In this document: positions 63,818 to 64,000 of the stretch, in pieces | How the letters are laid out: every line of letters starts with the position of its first letter | Position numbering within the stretch: position 1 is the stretch's first letter | Source of the DNA: Thalassia testudinum | Taxonomy: Eukaryota > Streptophyta > Magnoliopsida > Alismatales > Hydrocharitaceae | Direction: 5' to 3' | Assembly: GCA_037157565.1 (NCBI GenBank) | Contig: JAZHRO010000002.1 | Coordinates: 78,170,001 to 78,234,000 of the forward strand | Length of the DNA: 64,000 nucleotides | Made by a program: the position numbers and the translations under genes | The notes under the pieces: model-generated | What the model was told of the DNA's origin: nothing | Database searches by the model: none | What the model saw: only the letters and a program-made list of their open reading frames with translations

Positions 63818-64000
63818 CACCCCCATGCTTATCTTTTGCTAGACTCTTAGCAAAACATTAATTTTTTTGGAAAATGGAATTTTTGGGAAATCTAATTTTT
63901 TTTTTTACTTTTGAGGAGAAAAAGAGATTAAGGTACCTTGGTAAATTAAGACACAGGAGATACGGGATTTGTTGAAGATAAACATCAGGATTTGTTTTTG
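63818..64000 (-). mobile_element. Start of LTR-S element interior with PPT
   Basis: Plus strand CACCCCCATGCTTATCTTTT is the complement of a PPT AAAAGATAAGCATGGGGGTG, closely matching TE-D and TE-C. Only the 3' end of the interior is visible, so coding content is unknown. Confidence 0.8.

Overview
The window is a TE-dominated stretch of a plant nuclear genome, most likely a flowering plant. It holds chromodomain Ty3/gypsy elements of Tekay/Del type primed by initiator tRNA-Met, Athila/Tat-type gypsy elements primed by tRNA-Asp, a CACTA transposase relic, plant LINE relics and a Ty1/copia relic. I found no host gene, rRNA, tRNA gene or CRISPR array that I could support. All element calls come from reading termini, target-site duplications (TSDs), primer sites and translated motifs by eye; the species cannot be named.

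Layout. 1-4.3 kb: decayed CACTA DNA transposon (TNP2-type transposase on the minus strand, purine-rich repeats, two right termini in the same orientation). 4.4-5.6 kb: LINE RNase H remnant carrying a 282-bp tandem duplication. 5.655-9.337 kb: two head-to-tail ~1.95-kb LTR-like units; the second is cut at 9,337 and resumes at 46,021.

9,338-46,015 is one old minus-strand Tekay element (TE-A) flanked by TSD AGGAG and swollen by later insertions. Its pol is split by a solo LTR of a 2.26-kb family called LTR-S here (13,303-15,561). Its 5' LTR is split twice: by a second LTR-S copy (19,696-32,264) and by a complete Athila-type element, TE-C (34,017-45,516, TSD TCAGA). The second LTR-S copy is itself split by a young complete Tekay element, TE-B (20,515-30,829, TSD GTAGG). 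This makes a four-level nest whose order of events can be read from the junctions.

46.2-50.8 kb: an 841-bp tandem duplication, a LINE zinc-binding-domain relic and AT-rich DNA. 50,835-58,482: TE-D, a complete minus-strand LTR element with TSD GCACT, a full-length tRNA-Asp primer site and a polypurine tract, but no gag or pol. In their place is one uninterrupted reading frame of about 600 codons for a protein I do not recognise. TE-D shares its primer site, polypurine tract and a post-ORF motif with TE-C, so I infer it is a non-autonomous element mobilised by Athila/Tat-type machinery. 58.5-61.5 kb: copia relics and an inverted, diverged copy of the 46-47 kb repeat. 61,550-64,000: the 3' LTR and first internal bases of another minus-strand LTR-S element that runs out of the window.

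The autonomous elements are all broken. Most in-frame stops in TE-B and TE-C can be explained by C-to-T changes in CG or CHG contexts, as expected for methylated, silenced copies. TE-D is the one element whose main reading frame is intact.
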